From Forficula auricularia (Eukaryota > Arthropoda > Insecta > Dermaptera > Forficulidae): a stretch of 64,000 nucleotides of DNA. Below, one piece after another: positions 32,036-41,659 of this stretch; position 1 is the stretch's first letter, and every line of letters starts with the position of its first letter. A program made the position numbers and the translations under genes. The notes under the pieces are model-generated. The model saw nothing but the letters and a program-made list of their open reading frames with translations, did no database searches and had not been told where the DNA came from. Location: contig JALMQS010000055.1 of assembly GCA_024734495.1 (NCBI GenBank), positions 7,931,386 through 7,995,385 of the forward strand, given 5' to 3'.

Positions 32036-32637
32036 AGGTGGTCCATATTTTCGGTATTTTCGAATTTTTGCGCTGACAGAGACTCATATGGTTCGAAATA
32101 AATAAAAAAAATATCCCCCATGTTTCAAGTCTCTATCTCAATTTAAACCTGTGCTCCACAGCGATGTAATAAGTTTCCTAATTCTAAATAACATGGGGTT
32201 TGAATTGAACGATCAATTTTTTATTCCGGCCAAAGTAATTGTTCAAAAAATTTGATACTCTGTAGACTTTATCCTTTTAATAGTAGCTATCCGTCAGAAG
32301 TTTTACAGAATTTTAGCTATTAAAATTTTGAAGACTATAGCTTACTAACACTAAGATATAACAGTATTTTATCTAGCTGTAACTCCAAAATTATAATAGC
32401 TAAAAATGTGTAAAAATTTCGAGAGGATAGCTACTATTATAAGGATAAAGTCTACAGAGTTTCAAATTTTTGAAACATTGCTTTGGCCGGAATAAAAAAA
32501 TTGATTTTTCAATTCCGTAAACCCCATCTTATTTAGATGTGAAACTTGCATCGCTGGAGGTACAGGTTATAAGTGAGATAGAGACGTGAGCCTCTGTCAG
32601 AGTAAAAATTCAAAAATACACAAAATAAGGACCACCC
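32036..32637. mobile_element. Mariner-like foldback, family E, copy 2
   Basis: TA flanks (32034-32035, 32638-32639), ends AGGTGGTCC / GGACCACCC, arms about 290 bp with the same internal words as copy 1 at 23600-24225. No transposase. Confidence 0.8.
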
Positions 32638-32661
32638 TAATGTACACACTTTACATTAAAA

Positions 32662-32737
32662 TAATAATAAAACTTGAGTAAGATACGAGGTAGGTTTTAA
32701 AATGTTTCACTTAGAACCAACACCTAACTCTTTAAAA
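32662..32737. mobile_element. Ribozyme element A3, 76-bp deletion copy, 12-bp duplication
   Basis: Flanked by TTTACATTAAAA at 32650-32661 and 32738-32749. It retains both termini of family A (AATAATAAAACTTGAG and ATGTTTCACTTAGAACC then AACACC) but lacks the ribozyme palindrome. This independently fixes the family's ends. Confidence 0.85.
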
Positions 32738-33289
32738 TTTACATTAAAAGTTTACATTTACAATTACATATAATCATTCCTTTTAATTTATTTTTATTTA
32801 TTTATTTTAAGATGTTCATTTTATATTTTGGGATAATAAAAAATAAAAGGTTTCCAGAGCCTTGATTTATAATTTATGTTAGCTACGGAACTCTGGATAT
32901 GTGGCCTCGAGTCACATTTGACGACTTATTGAAATTGTATATAGGTAACGTATGTATATTATATTACGTAACTGCGAAGCCTGGCTGGGCTTTTGCTAGC
33001 CTGAGTGAAGTTTGTAAATGATCTTAATACCTAGAAGACAATCCATTCGAAGAACATTTTTTTACTTTATTTTATCTGAATTTATTGCTGTTTTCTAATT
33101 AGTCACAAGTCAGTAATTACACAGTATAGTTCCTTGTTATAATCTTGAATGTTATGCATTTAACAATATTTAAAAAAAGAAAACATAAAAACCTGTTAAT
33201 CTTTTTGATATTAAGTTTAAGATAATTAATATTATAATGATTTTTTTACGTTGGTTTGTAATTAAAACAGTCAAATTTTTAAGTCAAGC

Positions 33290-33560
33290 CTTTATATTTA
33301 TTTATATATTTAATTATTTATTTATTTTTTCAAAGGTGTTTAAGACACGTGTATTCAAATTTCTAACTTCTTTATCGTAAGTGATCAGATATTATAAATA
33401 TTCAATTTTTTTTATGAACTGTTTTACAAGAGGAAATCACTAAGGTTGTCCTCTGCTTGATACTTATAAACATAGACATATATATGTATGTATATATAAT
33501 TTTATTTGATAGTAACTATAGTTTAAAAGGCTTGACTATCGTCTTCCTCTCTTATAAATA
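33290..33560 (-). mobile_element. Ribozyme element arm, ACUAUAGU class
   Basis: Minus strand shows a decayed core (33505-33545: GACGA, AAGCC stem, AAACUAUAGUU) and the sequence GCAGAGGACAACC (reversed near 33452). The mirror core remnant is at 34543-34575, so the LINE at 33648-34530 appears to lie inside this element. Confidence 0.45.
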
Positions 33561-33647
33561 TTATATTTGATTTGTGTCCATGACTACCTTCAAATGACAC
33601 TTTTAAAAAATATATTTATGTTATAACCGCACTCCCGAATAATCGAA

Positions 33648-34530
33648 TCAATGTTGCCTCCTCAATTACTCTCGACCTAGACAAACTGATTAAATAGAGG
33701 CTCTCAAAATTTAGTTAACTTTAATTCAAACAAGACTCAATGCTGTCTAATTTCTAGGCGCGAAAATAAAGATTTCCCTGATATTCATTTCGATTCGAAT
33801 ACCCTGAAAATGTGTGACAGCCTATCCATGTTGGGCGTCTCTGTCGCATCTGACCTGTCTTGGAATGAACACATCTCCTCTGTAGCGAAATCTACAGCAA
33901 GGAAGATTGGCCTCTTATTCAGGTCCAAGCGATTTTACAAACCCCCACAACTTCTCACCATCTACAAGGCCCAAATCCGCCCCTGTCTCGAATACGGCTC
34001 TCATCTATGGAGAGGAGCCTCAAAATATTCTCTTGCTACCCTTGATGCAATTCAGAAACGAGCCGTCAGGCTAATTGACGATTCTACCCTCACCGACTCC
34101 CTCGACTCGCTGGCTCATCGAAGAAATGTCTCTGCCCTTTCCCTTTTCTATAGATACTATCACGGCAGGTGCTCTGATGAGATAAAATCAATAATTCCCC
34201 CAAAGCATGCTTTGCACGTAGCACGCGTTTTGCCGACTCCCAACACTCTTTCGCGGTCAAATTAGAAAAGTGCCGGACCACTTCATTCGCCAATTCATAT
34301 ATCCCCATGACTTCAAGGAACTGGAACTCCCTCCCAGCCTCCATCTTTCCCAGCACTTATAATCTTCAAACCTTCAAAACCGGAGTGCATAGACACCTAC
34401 GTCTACACCCTCTCACTTAATCAACTTTCCCTTCTCTTCGGTAATGCAAGGGTCTTTCGAGATCCATAGGGGCTGCATCTTTACTGGTACACCCCTTCTT
34501 GCATTCGATTGCATTAAAAAAAAAAAAAAA
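33648..34530 (+). mobile_element. 5-prime-truncated LINE (jockey/CR1-like)
   Basis: Contains the end of a reverse-transcriptase ORF, a 3-prime UTR (34421-34514) and a poly-A tract at 34515-34530. The 5-prime end is truncated, as is usual for LINE copies. Placement in the jockey/CR1 group rests on the C-terminal sequence style only. Confidence 0.85.
33650..34420 (+). pseudogene. LINE reverse transcriptase, C-terminal end, frameshifted
   Basis: Frame 33723-34265 reads LLTIYKAQIRPCLEYGSHLW and RAVRLIDD, hallmark sequence after the RT catalytic core of non-LTR retrotransposons. Upstream 33650-33697 (NVASSITLDLDKLIK) is in another frame with a stop. Downstream 34250-34420 continues in a third frame with SRNWNSLPASIFPSTYNLQ and ends at TAA. 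At least two frameshifts disable it. The catalytic YADD region is absent. Confidence 0.9.
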
Positions 34531-34542
34531 TAAGAAAACATT

Positions 34543-34575
34543 AAGATGAAGGTCAAACCTTTAAAATTATAGTCT
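34543..34575 (+). ncRNA. Hammerhead-like core remnant
   Basis: UUAAGAUGAAGG, UCAAA, CCUUU, AAAAUUAUAGUC: stem II and the ACUAUAGUC-like run survive while CUGANGA is damaged. Confidence 0.35.
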
Positions 34576-34610
34576 TAATCAAATAAAACTATATGCGAGT
34601 ATATAGTAGT

Positions 34611-34640
34611 ACCTGGCGGACCGAGTGTTGCTCGGTAATG
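34611..34640 (-). mobile_element. Helitron 3-prime hairpin fragment
   Basis: CCGAGTGTTGCTCGG hairpin next to CCTGGCGGA resembles the end of the minus-strand Helitron fragment at 58535-58790 (CCGAGCGATGCTCGG). Confidence 0.4.
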
Positions 34641-34845
34641 TTTTGTTTAAGTTAAAAACGATATTTTAATATTATTTATAATTAATTAGTAGATATTGTG
34701 GTGTTGGTGCAAGGGGAAACATCTTTAATAAAGATAAGAGTAAATAAATATTATATTTAATATTCATTTACTATGAGTTAGGATTCTTGGTCACATGTTT
34801 CATATTAAAATTAAAAATTAAAAGATGTAAATTTTTTTTTCAATT

Positions 34846-34880
34846 TATATATATATTTCGGGCTATCAACCCATCTTCAG
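34846..34880 (-). ncRNA. Hammerhead-like core, AU-repeat class, intact
   Basis: Minus strand CUGAAGA (34874-34880), U, stem II GGGUU/AGCCC with loop GAU, then GAAAUAUAUAUAU. Confidence 0.75.
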
Positions 34881-34919
34881 GAAGTACAGAAAATAATTTT
34901 GTAATATTTTCTGTACTTC

Positions 34920-34955
34920 CTGAAGATGGGTTGATAGCCCGAAATATATATATAT
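34920..34955 (+). ncRNA. Hammerhead-like core, AU-repeat class, intact
   Basis: CUGAAGA (34920-34926), U, stem II GGGUU/AGCCC, GAAA at 34941-34944 and an alternating UA run. Identical core to its mirror partner. Confidence 0.75.
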
Positions 34956-35279
34956 ATTGAAAAAATTTTACATCTTTTAATTTTTTAATTTTAATGTGAA
35001 ACAAGTGACCAAGAATCCTTAACTCATAGTAAATGAATATTAAATATAATATTTATTTACTCTTATCTTTATTATTTATAATTTTAAATCCAGGTAAAAA
35101 TCGATGCGTATTTACAGCCAGAATTAAATAAAGTTGAAATAAAATTTAATTTAATTTTTTTGTCAACGTTTTGACCCGCTCTGGGCATCATCAAAGCGCT
35201 GTGTACAGTTTTGAACTTGAAATGCAATTAAAAATAATATTAATTTACACGGAGGCTCCTTCGTTGACACTTTTAAGCC

Positions 35280-35301
35280 CTGAAGATCCTCCGAATCGTC
35301 C
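35280..35301 (+). ncRNA. Hammerhead-like core with deleted stem II
   Basis: CUGAAGA joins directly to UCCUCCGAAUCGUCC, so half of stem II is missing. Upstream TTCGTTGACAC shows it belongs to the GGGCTGCC-box group. Confidence 0.4.
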
Positions 35302-35558
35302 AATTTTTTAAGCGGATGAAAATTATTTTCTTATAAATTATTATACTTATTCGGAATTTATGGTTTTCATTTTCGTTTGAATGTCTTTGCATTAATTCAG
35401 TATTGAGTTCTAGCAGTCCGTCTTCAATAGAAAATACCCGTAATTTATTAAATTTCCTAATTTTAATATATAATAAAATAATAATTTGTAATAAACTATT
35501 AGTGGATATTTAAAATAAAAACAAATTAGCTAACAAAAGTAAATTAGAAAAAATAATT

Positions 35559-35728
35559 GGGGCCGGGTTAGCCGAGGGGTTAGCGTACCAGCCTGCTAAT
35601 CAAGTGGACTCGGGCTCGAATCCGACTCGAGGCAACTGGCTAAAAATCTTATCCCTGCATAAAAGTCTTAATTTAATATCAGTATCGTAAATTGGCTGAT
35701 GGCTAGAAGGGCCGAAAATCCAAAAAAA
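35559..35728 (+). mobile_element. tRNA-derived SINE, family S1, with 13-bp duplication
   Basis: A box TTAGCCGAGGGG, B box GGCTCGAATCC, then the family body with CAGTATCGTAAATTGGCTGA and GGCTAGAAGGGCCGAAAAT, and an A-rich tail. Flanked by AGAAAAAATAATT at 35546-35558 and 35729-35741. Confidence 0.9.
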
Positions 35729-35964
35729 AGAAAAAATAATTAATAATAAATTTTTATTGGCACACCCACCCGTGAATAATTACTTCAATAAGGAAAAATC
35801 AATCAAATTAATGGTGCCCGTAAATAATACCATGACAGATCGATTCTTTGAGCCAAAAATCCCCTAATCTGTGATGTTAATCGAAATCCTTATAGTCGGT
35901 TTCTAGAAATCGATTCTATATATTATACAAGAATTGCTCATTTAATAGTAGTTTAAGAATTATA

Positions 35965-36069
35965 ATCAGTAGAGATTGTGGTGTTGGTGCAAGGTGAAAT
36001 AAGTGACCCAGTATCCTTAACTCATAGTAAATCCATATTAAATAAAATATTTATTTACTCTTATCTTTA
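35965..36069 (+). mobile_element. Deletion copy of the 34684 element, 12-bp duplication
   Basis: Flanked by TTAAGAATTATA at 35953-35964 and 36070-36081. It keeps the box (GAGATTGTGGTGTTGGTGC) and the far arm (ACTCATAGTAAATC) but has lost the ribozyme palindrome. Confidence 0.85.
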
Positions 36070-36094
36070 TTAAGAATTATATCTGGCTTTGTAT

Positions 36095-36185
36095 AAATAT
36101 ATGTTTATTTGCATCATGCAGAGGATACTCTCAATGATTTCCTCTTGGAATTCTGCTACTCTCAGTAAACTAAATCTTTTCAATT
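36095..36185 (+). repeat. CTCTCGGCAA-type terminal box
   Basis: GCAGAGGATACTCTCAATG, TTTCCTCTTGGAATTCTGC and TACTCTCAGTAAAC match the tail of the family seen at 5041-5106 and 61925-61990. Confidence 0.5.
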
Positions 36186-36339
36186 AATAATTTCTCTGAC
36201 CTTTCCCCAAATTGTCTATAAATTTCAGCTTCCTTACGACATATGGACCATGGATATACATACTCATAGATGATTTTATTTCACAATAAACTCCGTACAG
36301 CTCTTGGGAATTTCTTTTTGATTTAAATGCTCGTGTCTA

Positions 36340-36725
36340 TCTGTATCTGTTTCTGACCTCGACACCCGCCCGTGTTGGAATATTTAAAGAAGCCTCCCTT
36401 TTCAGTAAAACTCTTTGTCTATGTAAAATAAATGGTAAAATTTAAATAAAAAGCGAAGATTAAGACGTCCCGAGGTAATTGCACCGGAAAAGTGCCATCG
36501 GTATCTGTTTGGTGGCATCTGGCTGCGAGAGAACATGTCGTCTGCAGCCTCCGCAGCAGACACGATTTGCCCATCGGAATTGCAGATGGGGCTTGTTCGC
36601 ACTCGAGGGCTCTGCCCATTACAACTTCATTAAAAGCTAATGTTTAATAATGTGCTCAGCTGAGCAACAGCCAGCGGAACCTGCATGCACGCACATGGAC
36701 GGAACAACTAGAGACCTCAGCTCGA
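36340..36725. promoter_or_regulatory. GC-rich island, possible enhancer
   Basis: Contains CCGGAA, CATCTG-type E-boxes and a perfect 14-bp palindrome TGCTCAGCTGAGCA (36653-36666) with a CAGCTG E-box at its centre. ORFs on both strands lack good splice borders. Confidence 0.3.
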
Positions 36726-37321
36726 AACTTAGCAAAGGTTTTCCTTTTTTATTGAACTTCTAATTATTCCAAGATTCTAATTCACTGAATAAATAAAATG
36801 AAATTTTACACTGGAGAATAATAAATTTCGAATTAAAAGAGAACTAAGTAAAATCGAACATCCCAAGGGGGACTATATTGGAGGAGAGGACTATACCACT
36901 CCTCTCAAGACCAAATATTTTTATCTATATATATGTTTCAGTAAAACCTCGTTTTTAGTAAGAACGGGTTCTCACTAGTTAAAACGCGTTTCACTGAATA
37001 CCTGGCAAACTAGAGTTTACTGATGTTGGTTGAGTTTGGTTCAAACTTCTAGAATCTTCATTTTTGACCTTCCGCAACTAGAATTTACTGATGTTGGTTG
37101 AGTTTGGTTCAAAGGTCTAGAATCTTCATATTTGACCTTCCGCCTCATTAAGGGTGTTTATTTTTAAAAAATTTTAAACAAAAATGTCAAAAATTAGAAG
37201 CAAAGTTTGTAGAGGATATTTAAACCAAACTCAACCAAAATCAGTAAATATAATAATAAAACTAAGATACGAGGTAGGCTCTCACAAAAAAAGAAATAAA
37301 ACAAAATTCGAGTTTTGTATT

Positions 37322-37350
37322 CGATATATTTCGGGGTTGGCCCATCATCA
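37322..37350 (-). ncRNA. Hammerhead-like core, AUAUAU class
   Basis: Minus strand CUGAUGA (37344-37350), U, stem II GGG/CCC, GAAAUAUAUC (37322-37331). Confidence 0.7.
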
Positions 37351-37363
37351 GTTTTCTTAGACT

Positions 37364-37396
37364 CCTGATGATGGGCTAGGTCCTCTCGAAATATAT
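37364..37396 (+). ncRNA. Hammerhead-like core, AUAUAU class
   Basis: CUGAUGA (37364-37370), U, stem II damaged on the 3-prime side, GAAAUAUAUC (37387-37396). Confidence 0.65.
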
Positions 37397-37677
37397 CGAA
37401 TTCAAGAAGCTCAATTTTGTTTTATTTCTTACTGTGAATTACCTCACTGTATCGTAGTTTTTATTATTATATTAAAATGTTTCACCTAGAACCAACACCG
37501 AACTCCTTAAAAAAAGTTAAAATCAAGTAAACTCTAGATGCCACAAAGCTATTCAGTGAAACGCGTTTTAACTAGCAAGAACCATTTCTTGCTAAAAACA
37601 GTTATTTATGCAACATATATATGTTACGATTTGAACCCATAAGAAATAAAAGATATAATGTTTTTAATTTAAAAAAA

Positions 37678-37712
37678 CTGATGATGAAGGTCAACCCTTC
37701 GAAACTATAGTT
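37678..37712 (+). ncRNA. Hammerhead-like core, ACUAUAGU class, intact
   Basis: CUGAUGA (37678-37684), U, perfect stem II GAAGG/CCUUC with loop UCAAC, GAAACUAUAGUU (37701-37712). Confidence 0.8.
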
Positions 37713-38277
37713 GTATAGTCTATAACAGAGGATCTCAGCTTTTTCTTCCAATAAACCCTTCGATTTCGTAAGAATGCCATTTCCCCTTTCCTGGATTTTC
37801 TAGCTCCAAAAGTTTATTTCAAATAATATGTTTTTAATATTGAAAATACAAGGTAACATATTTTAATTTGGAGATAAAGATAAGGAAAATTTACCTCATG
37901 AAAACTGAGGTTATTATTGTTATTTATTAACTTATGAAATTTGTATACAGATTAATTACCCCTTAAAATACTAAACTCTCTCTTGGGGATTCCACCCCGG
38001 TTGAGAATCCCTGATCTAAAACAAATAAATTATAAATATTCAGGTATAAGCCAGCTTATAAAGGTCCAGAACCTAAAAATAATAAGAATAAGAATAAAAA
38101 GTCTGATAGTTTTCGAGTTAGTTCAAGATTGGGTAACAAAAATTGGAATCATAAAATATGGAAAATATGGAAAGCCACAGAATCTAAATATTTGGTACAG
38201 GGGGTAGCGATTTTCTTAATTTTCAAAAAAAACTTATAACTCAACAACAATGAGACTTGTGTTTTTTAATTTATCCA

Positions 38278-38310
38278 AATATTCCGAAAATCTTGTACAA
38301 TATTCTTCAG
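38278..38310 (-). ncRNA. Hammerhead-like core, AAUAUU class, decayed
   Basis: Minus strand CUGAAGA (38304-38310); three stem-II bases (GGA) are deleted relative to the partner; then GGAAUAUUUGG. Confidence 0.5.
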
Positions 38311-38569
38311 TGGACTTTTTTTTGTGCAAATACAATACTAGATTGTTAGGTATATGTTACATGTTCTGATGTTTGTTATATATTACCTCACCCAAAAAAT
38401 CACCGTATTTGCTCAGTCTTTACAAAAATTTTGAACACAGGGCCACAGGCTGAGATTATGTATAATAAACATCACAACATGTAATATATTTAAAAAAGTT
38501 CTTTAACTTAATTTAATGTCTAACCATATCTAACAATCTATTATTGTATTTGCACAAAAAAAATGTCCA

Positions 38570-38606
38570 CTGAAGAAGGAATATTGTACAAGATTTCCGA
38601 AATATT
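38570..38606 (+). ncRNA. Hammerhead-like core, AAUAUU class
   Basis: CUGAAGA (38570-38576), A, stem GGAA/UUCC, GAAAUAUU (38599-38606). Confidence 0.6.
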
Positions 38607-38756
38607 TGGATAAATTTAAAAACCAAAATTTAAAATTAAAAAACTGCTGAAAAATAAGCTTTTCACTTAATACCTATAAGAATCCTCAACACCACCATTA
38701 ATCGAAATGAGACTTGTATTAGTTTTTCCTTTTCTTTAAGTTCTGGACTGGCATAA

Positions 38757-39010
38757 CGTTGCTGATCTTACAAAACCTCGTAAGACCAATTTTTGGTGAA
38801 ATACGTATTATACGTTTACCATATACCGACCAACTTTTCACGGCGCGTCTGTCTATTGAAACCTTATTATTCTATTCCAATTTAATTTCTCGCTACTGAC
38901 AAATAATAAATATTGGATTGTATTTGTTTGTATTCGTGTTTAAAATGGTTTTTCTTGTTTTCTGGCAAACTATGAATTTAGGACTTACGAGGTTTTGTAA
39001 GATCAGCGAC
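38757..39010. mobile_element. MITE with perfect 24-bp terminal inverted repeats
   Basis: GCTGATCTTACAAAACCTCG plus TAAG at 38761-38784 is exactly inverted at 38983-39006, and the match extends outward with one mismatch to CGT. ATAA occurs just outside on both sides, a possible 4-bp duplication. Superfamily unknown, and the perfect ends suggest recent activity. Confidence 0.75.
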
Positions 39011-39083
39011 GATAAGCTCGTTTGTTTATACCCTGTTCCCGGCTTAAGGTTGAGTTATGGGACAGTCTGTAGGTAGACAAATT

Positions 39084-39280
39084 ATTTTTCTTCAAGCGCC
39101 ATACTCGATTTCGAGCGTCGTCGATTGCTATGGAGAGTATACTCTTCATTGTAATTTTGATGAGAAAATTGTTTCCAGTGGTGATTTCCCATTGCCTTCG
39201 CCTGGAATTAGTGAAGAATCTTGCAAATTTTTCTGACTAGAGAGAGATTTGATCCCGAGTAAACTTGATCCGAAGTCAAC
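39084..39280 (-). repeat. SINE-like copy related to family S2
   Basis: On the minus strand a degenerate B box (CTCGGGATCAAATCTC), then GGCAATGGGAAATCACCACTG and near the end GTATGGCGCTTGAAGAAAAA. The order matches the SINE at 51839-52127 (GTAATGGCAACC; TATGGCACTCGAAGAAG). Confidence 0.5.
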
Positions 39281-39287
39281 TGTCTTA

Positions 39288-39480
39288 GAGCCAGTTGTAT
39301 GTCGTCTTGTAAAGCCTTTGTTAAGTTGACAGACGGTCAAATCTTAGTATTCACCAAGTGCCGGGCCAATCAGATGACACGCACTTTCATCTGATTGGCC
39401 ACCCGGGCACATAGTAAATACTAAGGTTTGACCGTCTATCAACTTAACAAAGACTTTACATACCGACATACAACTGGCCT
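39288..39480. mobile_element. PIF/Harbinger-type MITE, 193 bp
   Basis: TTA flanks (39285-39287, 39481-39483). Ends GAGCCAGTTGTATGTCG / CGACATACAACTGGCCT are inverted, related to the MITE at 20024-20172, with near-complementary arms (AACTTAACAAAG; TTTGACCGTCT). Confidence 0.8.
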
Positions 39481-39689
39481 TTATCCACTGCTCTGACATA
39501 TATATTTTTAGTTATTTTTTTATAAAATCCCGAAAACAATATGGGAGAGACATGAAGTAATCAATTTTTATCTAAAATGTGAACAAATATCTCAAAACAA
39601 ATCAATTTGTCAGTTGGCCAACTAAATAGCGAAAAATTTCAACTGATGGTCCTTTCACAAAAACCTAATATTAATTAATGTGCGGTTTA

Positions 39690-39960
39690 ATTTGGGCGAG
39701 TTGTGGGGGTCGAGCTGACAGGGTCTTTGGTCAAGGGGACATGTCAAGCGTCTGGCTGGCAAGGAAGAGTGTTCGCCGCTGGGTTGTGGCCAAGCACTGA
39801 GTGACACGTGACGACGTCGACGCCGATGTGACCCCCTGGCCAGGTGCTGGCACGGCACTGACCCGCACGCATGCCCGGCCTATCTTTAGAGACATTTTAC
39901 GAGCAGAACAGTGCTCCTTGCGGCAATTTATTGGCGGTTTAACATTTCAACATAATTCTG
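39690..39960. promoter_or_regulatory. GC-rich island, possible enhancer
   Basis: Contains CACGTG E-box with adjacent TGACGACGTCGACG (about 39803-39820), TGACAG, GGTCAAGG (39730) and GCAATTTATTGG. No splice-bounded ORF. Confidence 0.3.
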
Positions 39961-40276
39961 AATGAATGTAAACCCCATGACAAAGAGAGAGAAACATCAC
40001 CAATGAAATTCGAATAAATTCCCTCCGTATTCTCTGTTTCCCTTTTGACTTTTTTATGTAATTTAAGATTCAGCTTCTAATTGGATAGTAGCTGTAAATT
40101 TGCCCAAAAATCCTATCCTTGTAATTTAATTCAAACAGAAACACTAGACTAAGAGATCTGATTACATGAGAGAAGTATTAGTATACTATAGTATTTATTA
40201 TCTATTTATCTGAATCTTTTATATATTTGTAGATAAATGGTCCAAGTCCCTCCTCTGGCTCCGAAATTATGAAATA

Positions 40277-40702
40277 CAGTGAAACCCCGTAAATCCAAAA
40301 TCCCGGGAAATCCGTACGAGTTTTTTTTAACAAATTTAAGTTTGAGACAAAAAACTGCTTCATCAATTTTTTCATTTACGGAAGCTGTTACGTGAGTGTA
40401 CTTTTAAGGTTTTATCACTTGATACATTGCAAAACTGTTCAATTTTGAAACGTGTTTTTTCCAGTCACTGATTGTTACTTTACCAACACCAAACTCGCCA
40501 GCCAACTTTGTCAAACTTTCCCCAACGTTCAGACACTTTAAAGCTTTCAGTTTTTGTTCTACAGTACAAGAACTGTGTTTTCGTTTGTTTGTCATAATTT
40601 AAAATCAAAACATTAATCAACACCATTCACGTAATTAAAATCTTTTCGGCTAATCCGAACAGGCTACAGCCCCAATTAGTTCGGGTTAGAGGGGTTTCAC
40701 TG
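40277..40702 (-). mobile_element. Internally deleted pogo/Tigger element, 426 bp
   Basis: TA flanks (40275-40276, 40703-40704); ends CAGTGAAACCCC inverted. It encodes only the N-terminal DNA-binding part of a Tigger transposase. Confidence 0.85.
40404..40595 (-). pseudogene. Tigger/CENP-B-type transposase N-terminus
   Basis: 63 codons reading MTNKRKHSSCTVEQKLKALK then LNVGESLTKLAGEFGVGKVTIS DWKK in outline: the first helix-turn-helix of pogo/Tigger/jerky/CENP-B proteins. These normally continue for 450 or more residues with a second HTH and a DDE catalytic domain; all of that is deleted. The intact frame could be recent deletion or a DNA-binding fragment. Confidence 0.85.
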
Positions 40703-41013
40703 TATATAAAATTTATTTCATTTCCCTTCAATGTTCATTTCAAAATGTTAAATAATAATTATAATAATAATTTGAAGTTACAACCTTTTGGTTATCAAAG
40801 TAATGTCCTGATGAATTTATTCATCTTCATAGAGAAGTTAAAAAAATATTACACATTTGAGAATAGAACCCAAATTATGTTGAGGTCAATAGGCTTGGGG
40901 ATCTCTACAACGACTATTAATTACTTTCGAAGAATCCCGAAGAACAGAGAAAAAACAATCGATATTGGACAGATTCTTTAATTTCCATAAACGAAAAACA
41001 AAAAAACGTAGTA

Positions 41014-41092
41014 TTAAAATTTGAATTTTTATTTAAATCACACATAATTAATTATAATTATGTGTGTTTTAAATAAAAATTCAAATTTTAAT
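41014..41092. repeat. Solo palindrome of family F outer ends
   Basis: TAAAATTTGAATTTTTATTT and its complement surround an ATAATTAATTATAATTAT centre. The same arm sequence bounds the foldback at 3630-4570, suggesting a deletion product. Confidence 0.6.
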
Positions 41093-41659
41093 CAAATTAA
41101 TCACAAAAATAAAAGCGTCAACAGCTTCATTACTAAACTTAGTATTAACAATAATTTGTATTTATTTTCTGGATTTTTCGAACAAATTAATCAAATTCCC
41201 ATAAAAATCTATGGTAAATCAATGATCGGATAACGAACGATTCTGATAAAGAACATTTTTTTAACGGATTATGTTCGTTAACCGAATACCCACTGTATTA
41301 TTATTATTTTATGATAACTCCTGATTGCATCTTTTTTTGCCAATTTTAAATTCAATGAAAACCTAGTAAGAAATATGAATCATGAAAAAGATGTTCTTTT
41401 GACACGACTTTTATTTTCCACGAAATTGCACGTTTTCAGGTTTTACTTCACGAAATTATTTTTATTCCCATTTTATTTATGTTTAGTATGATTTATGAAA
41501 ATATGTTTTAAATAATTAATTTTACTATCAATTTAAAATTAAAAAAATTTTAATAATTACACACTAAGTAAAATCTATCCTTATGTAGTGCTCAAATAAA
41601 TAGAATATACAAATAGTAGAAGAAACAAATAACAATAAATAACGAAAAAGGAAGATTAA

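Larger units (their letters stand above)
34684..35070. mobile_element. Complete ribozyme element, 387 bp, 13-bp duplication
   Basis: Flanked by ATTATTTATAATT at 34671-34683 and 35071-35083. The left end has the terminal box (34694-34733). Two arms of about 160 bp (AAGATAAGAGTAAATAAATA; ACTATGAGTTAGGATTCTTG) are nearly perfect complements, with ribozyme cores at their inner ends. No ORF. Confidence 0.9.
37249..37518. mobile_element. Ribozyme element A2, 270 bp, 12-13-bp duplication
   Basis: Flanked by AAAATCAGTAAA (37237-37248) and AAAATCAAGTAAA (37519-37531). Same termini and arms as A1. The empty site is visible in family G copy 2 at about 50895-50920. Two cores face outward. Confidence 0.85.
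36945..37610. mobile_element. pogo-like foldback, family G, copy 1
   Basis: Arms contain CGTTTTTAGTAAGAACG, AAACGCGTTTCACTGAATACC and CTCAACCAACATCAGTAAAC in mirror order. A 66-bp direct duplication is inside (37015-37145). Element A2 is inserted in the right arm. Copy 2 at 50590-50985 is uninterrupted. Confidence 0.65.
38215..38650. mobile_element. Palindromic ribozyme element, AAUAUU class
   Basis: Arms about 38255-38370 and 38515-38625 are complementary, including TTTGTGCAAATACAATA and TAGATTGTTAG. Each has a core at its outer part. Boundaries are uncertain. Confidence 0.65.

Noticed and set aside
34090..34356. 88-codon minus-strand ORF
   Set aside because: It is the antisense of the LINE reverse-transcriptase end, which has clear family sequence on the plus strand.
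35559..35640. Possible genuine tRNA gene
   Set aside because: Boxes A and B are good, but the acceptor stem does not close and the sequence continues into a SINE body with A-rich tail and target duplication.
41184..41297. Possible second Tigger-like end pair (GGATAACGAACG / CGTTAACCGAATACCCACTG)
   Set aside because: Only a short imperfect inverted repeat and one CACTGTA-like end; no left mate or TA duplication could be fixed.
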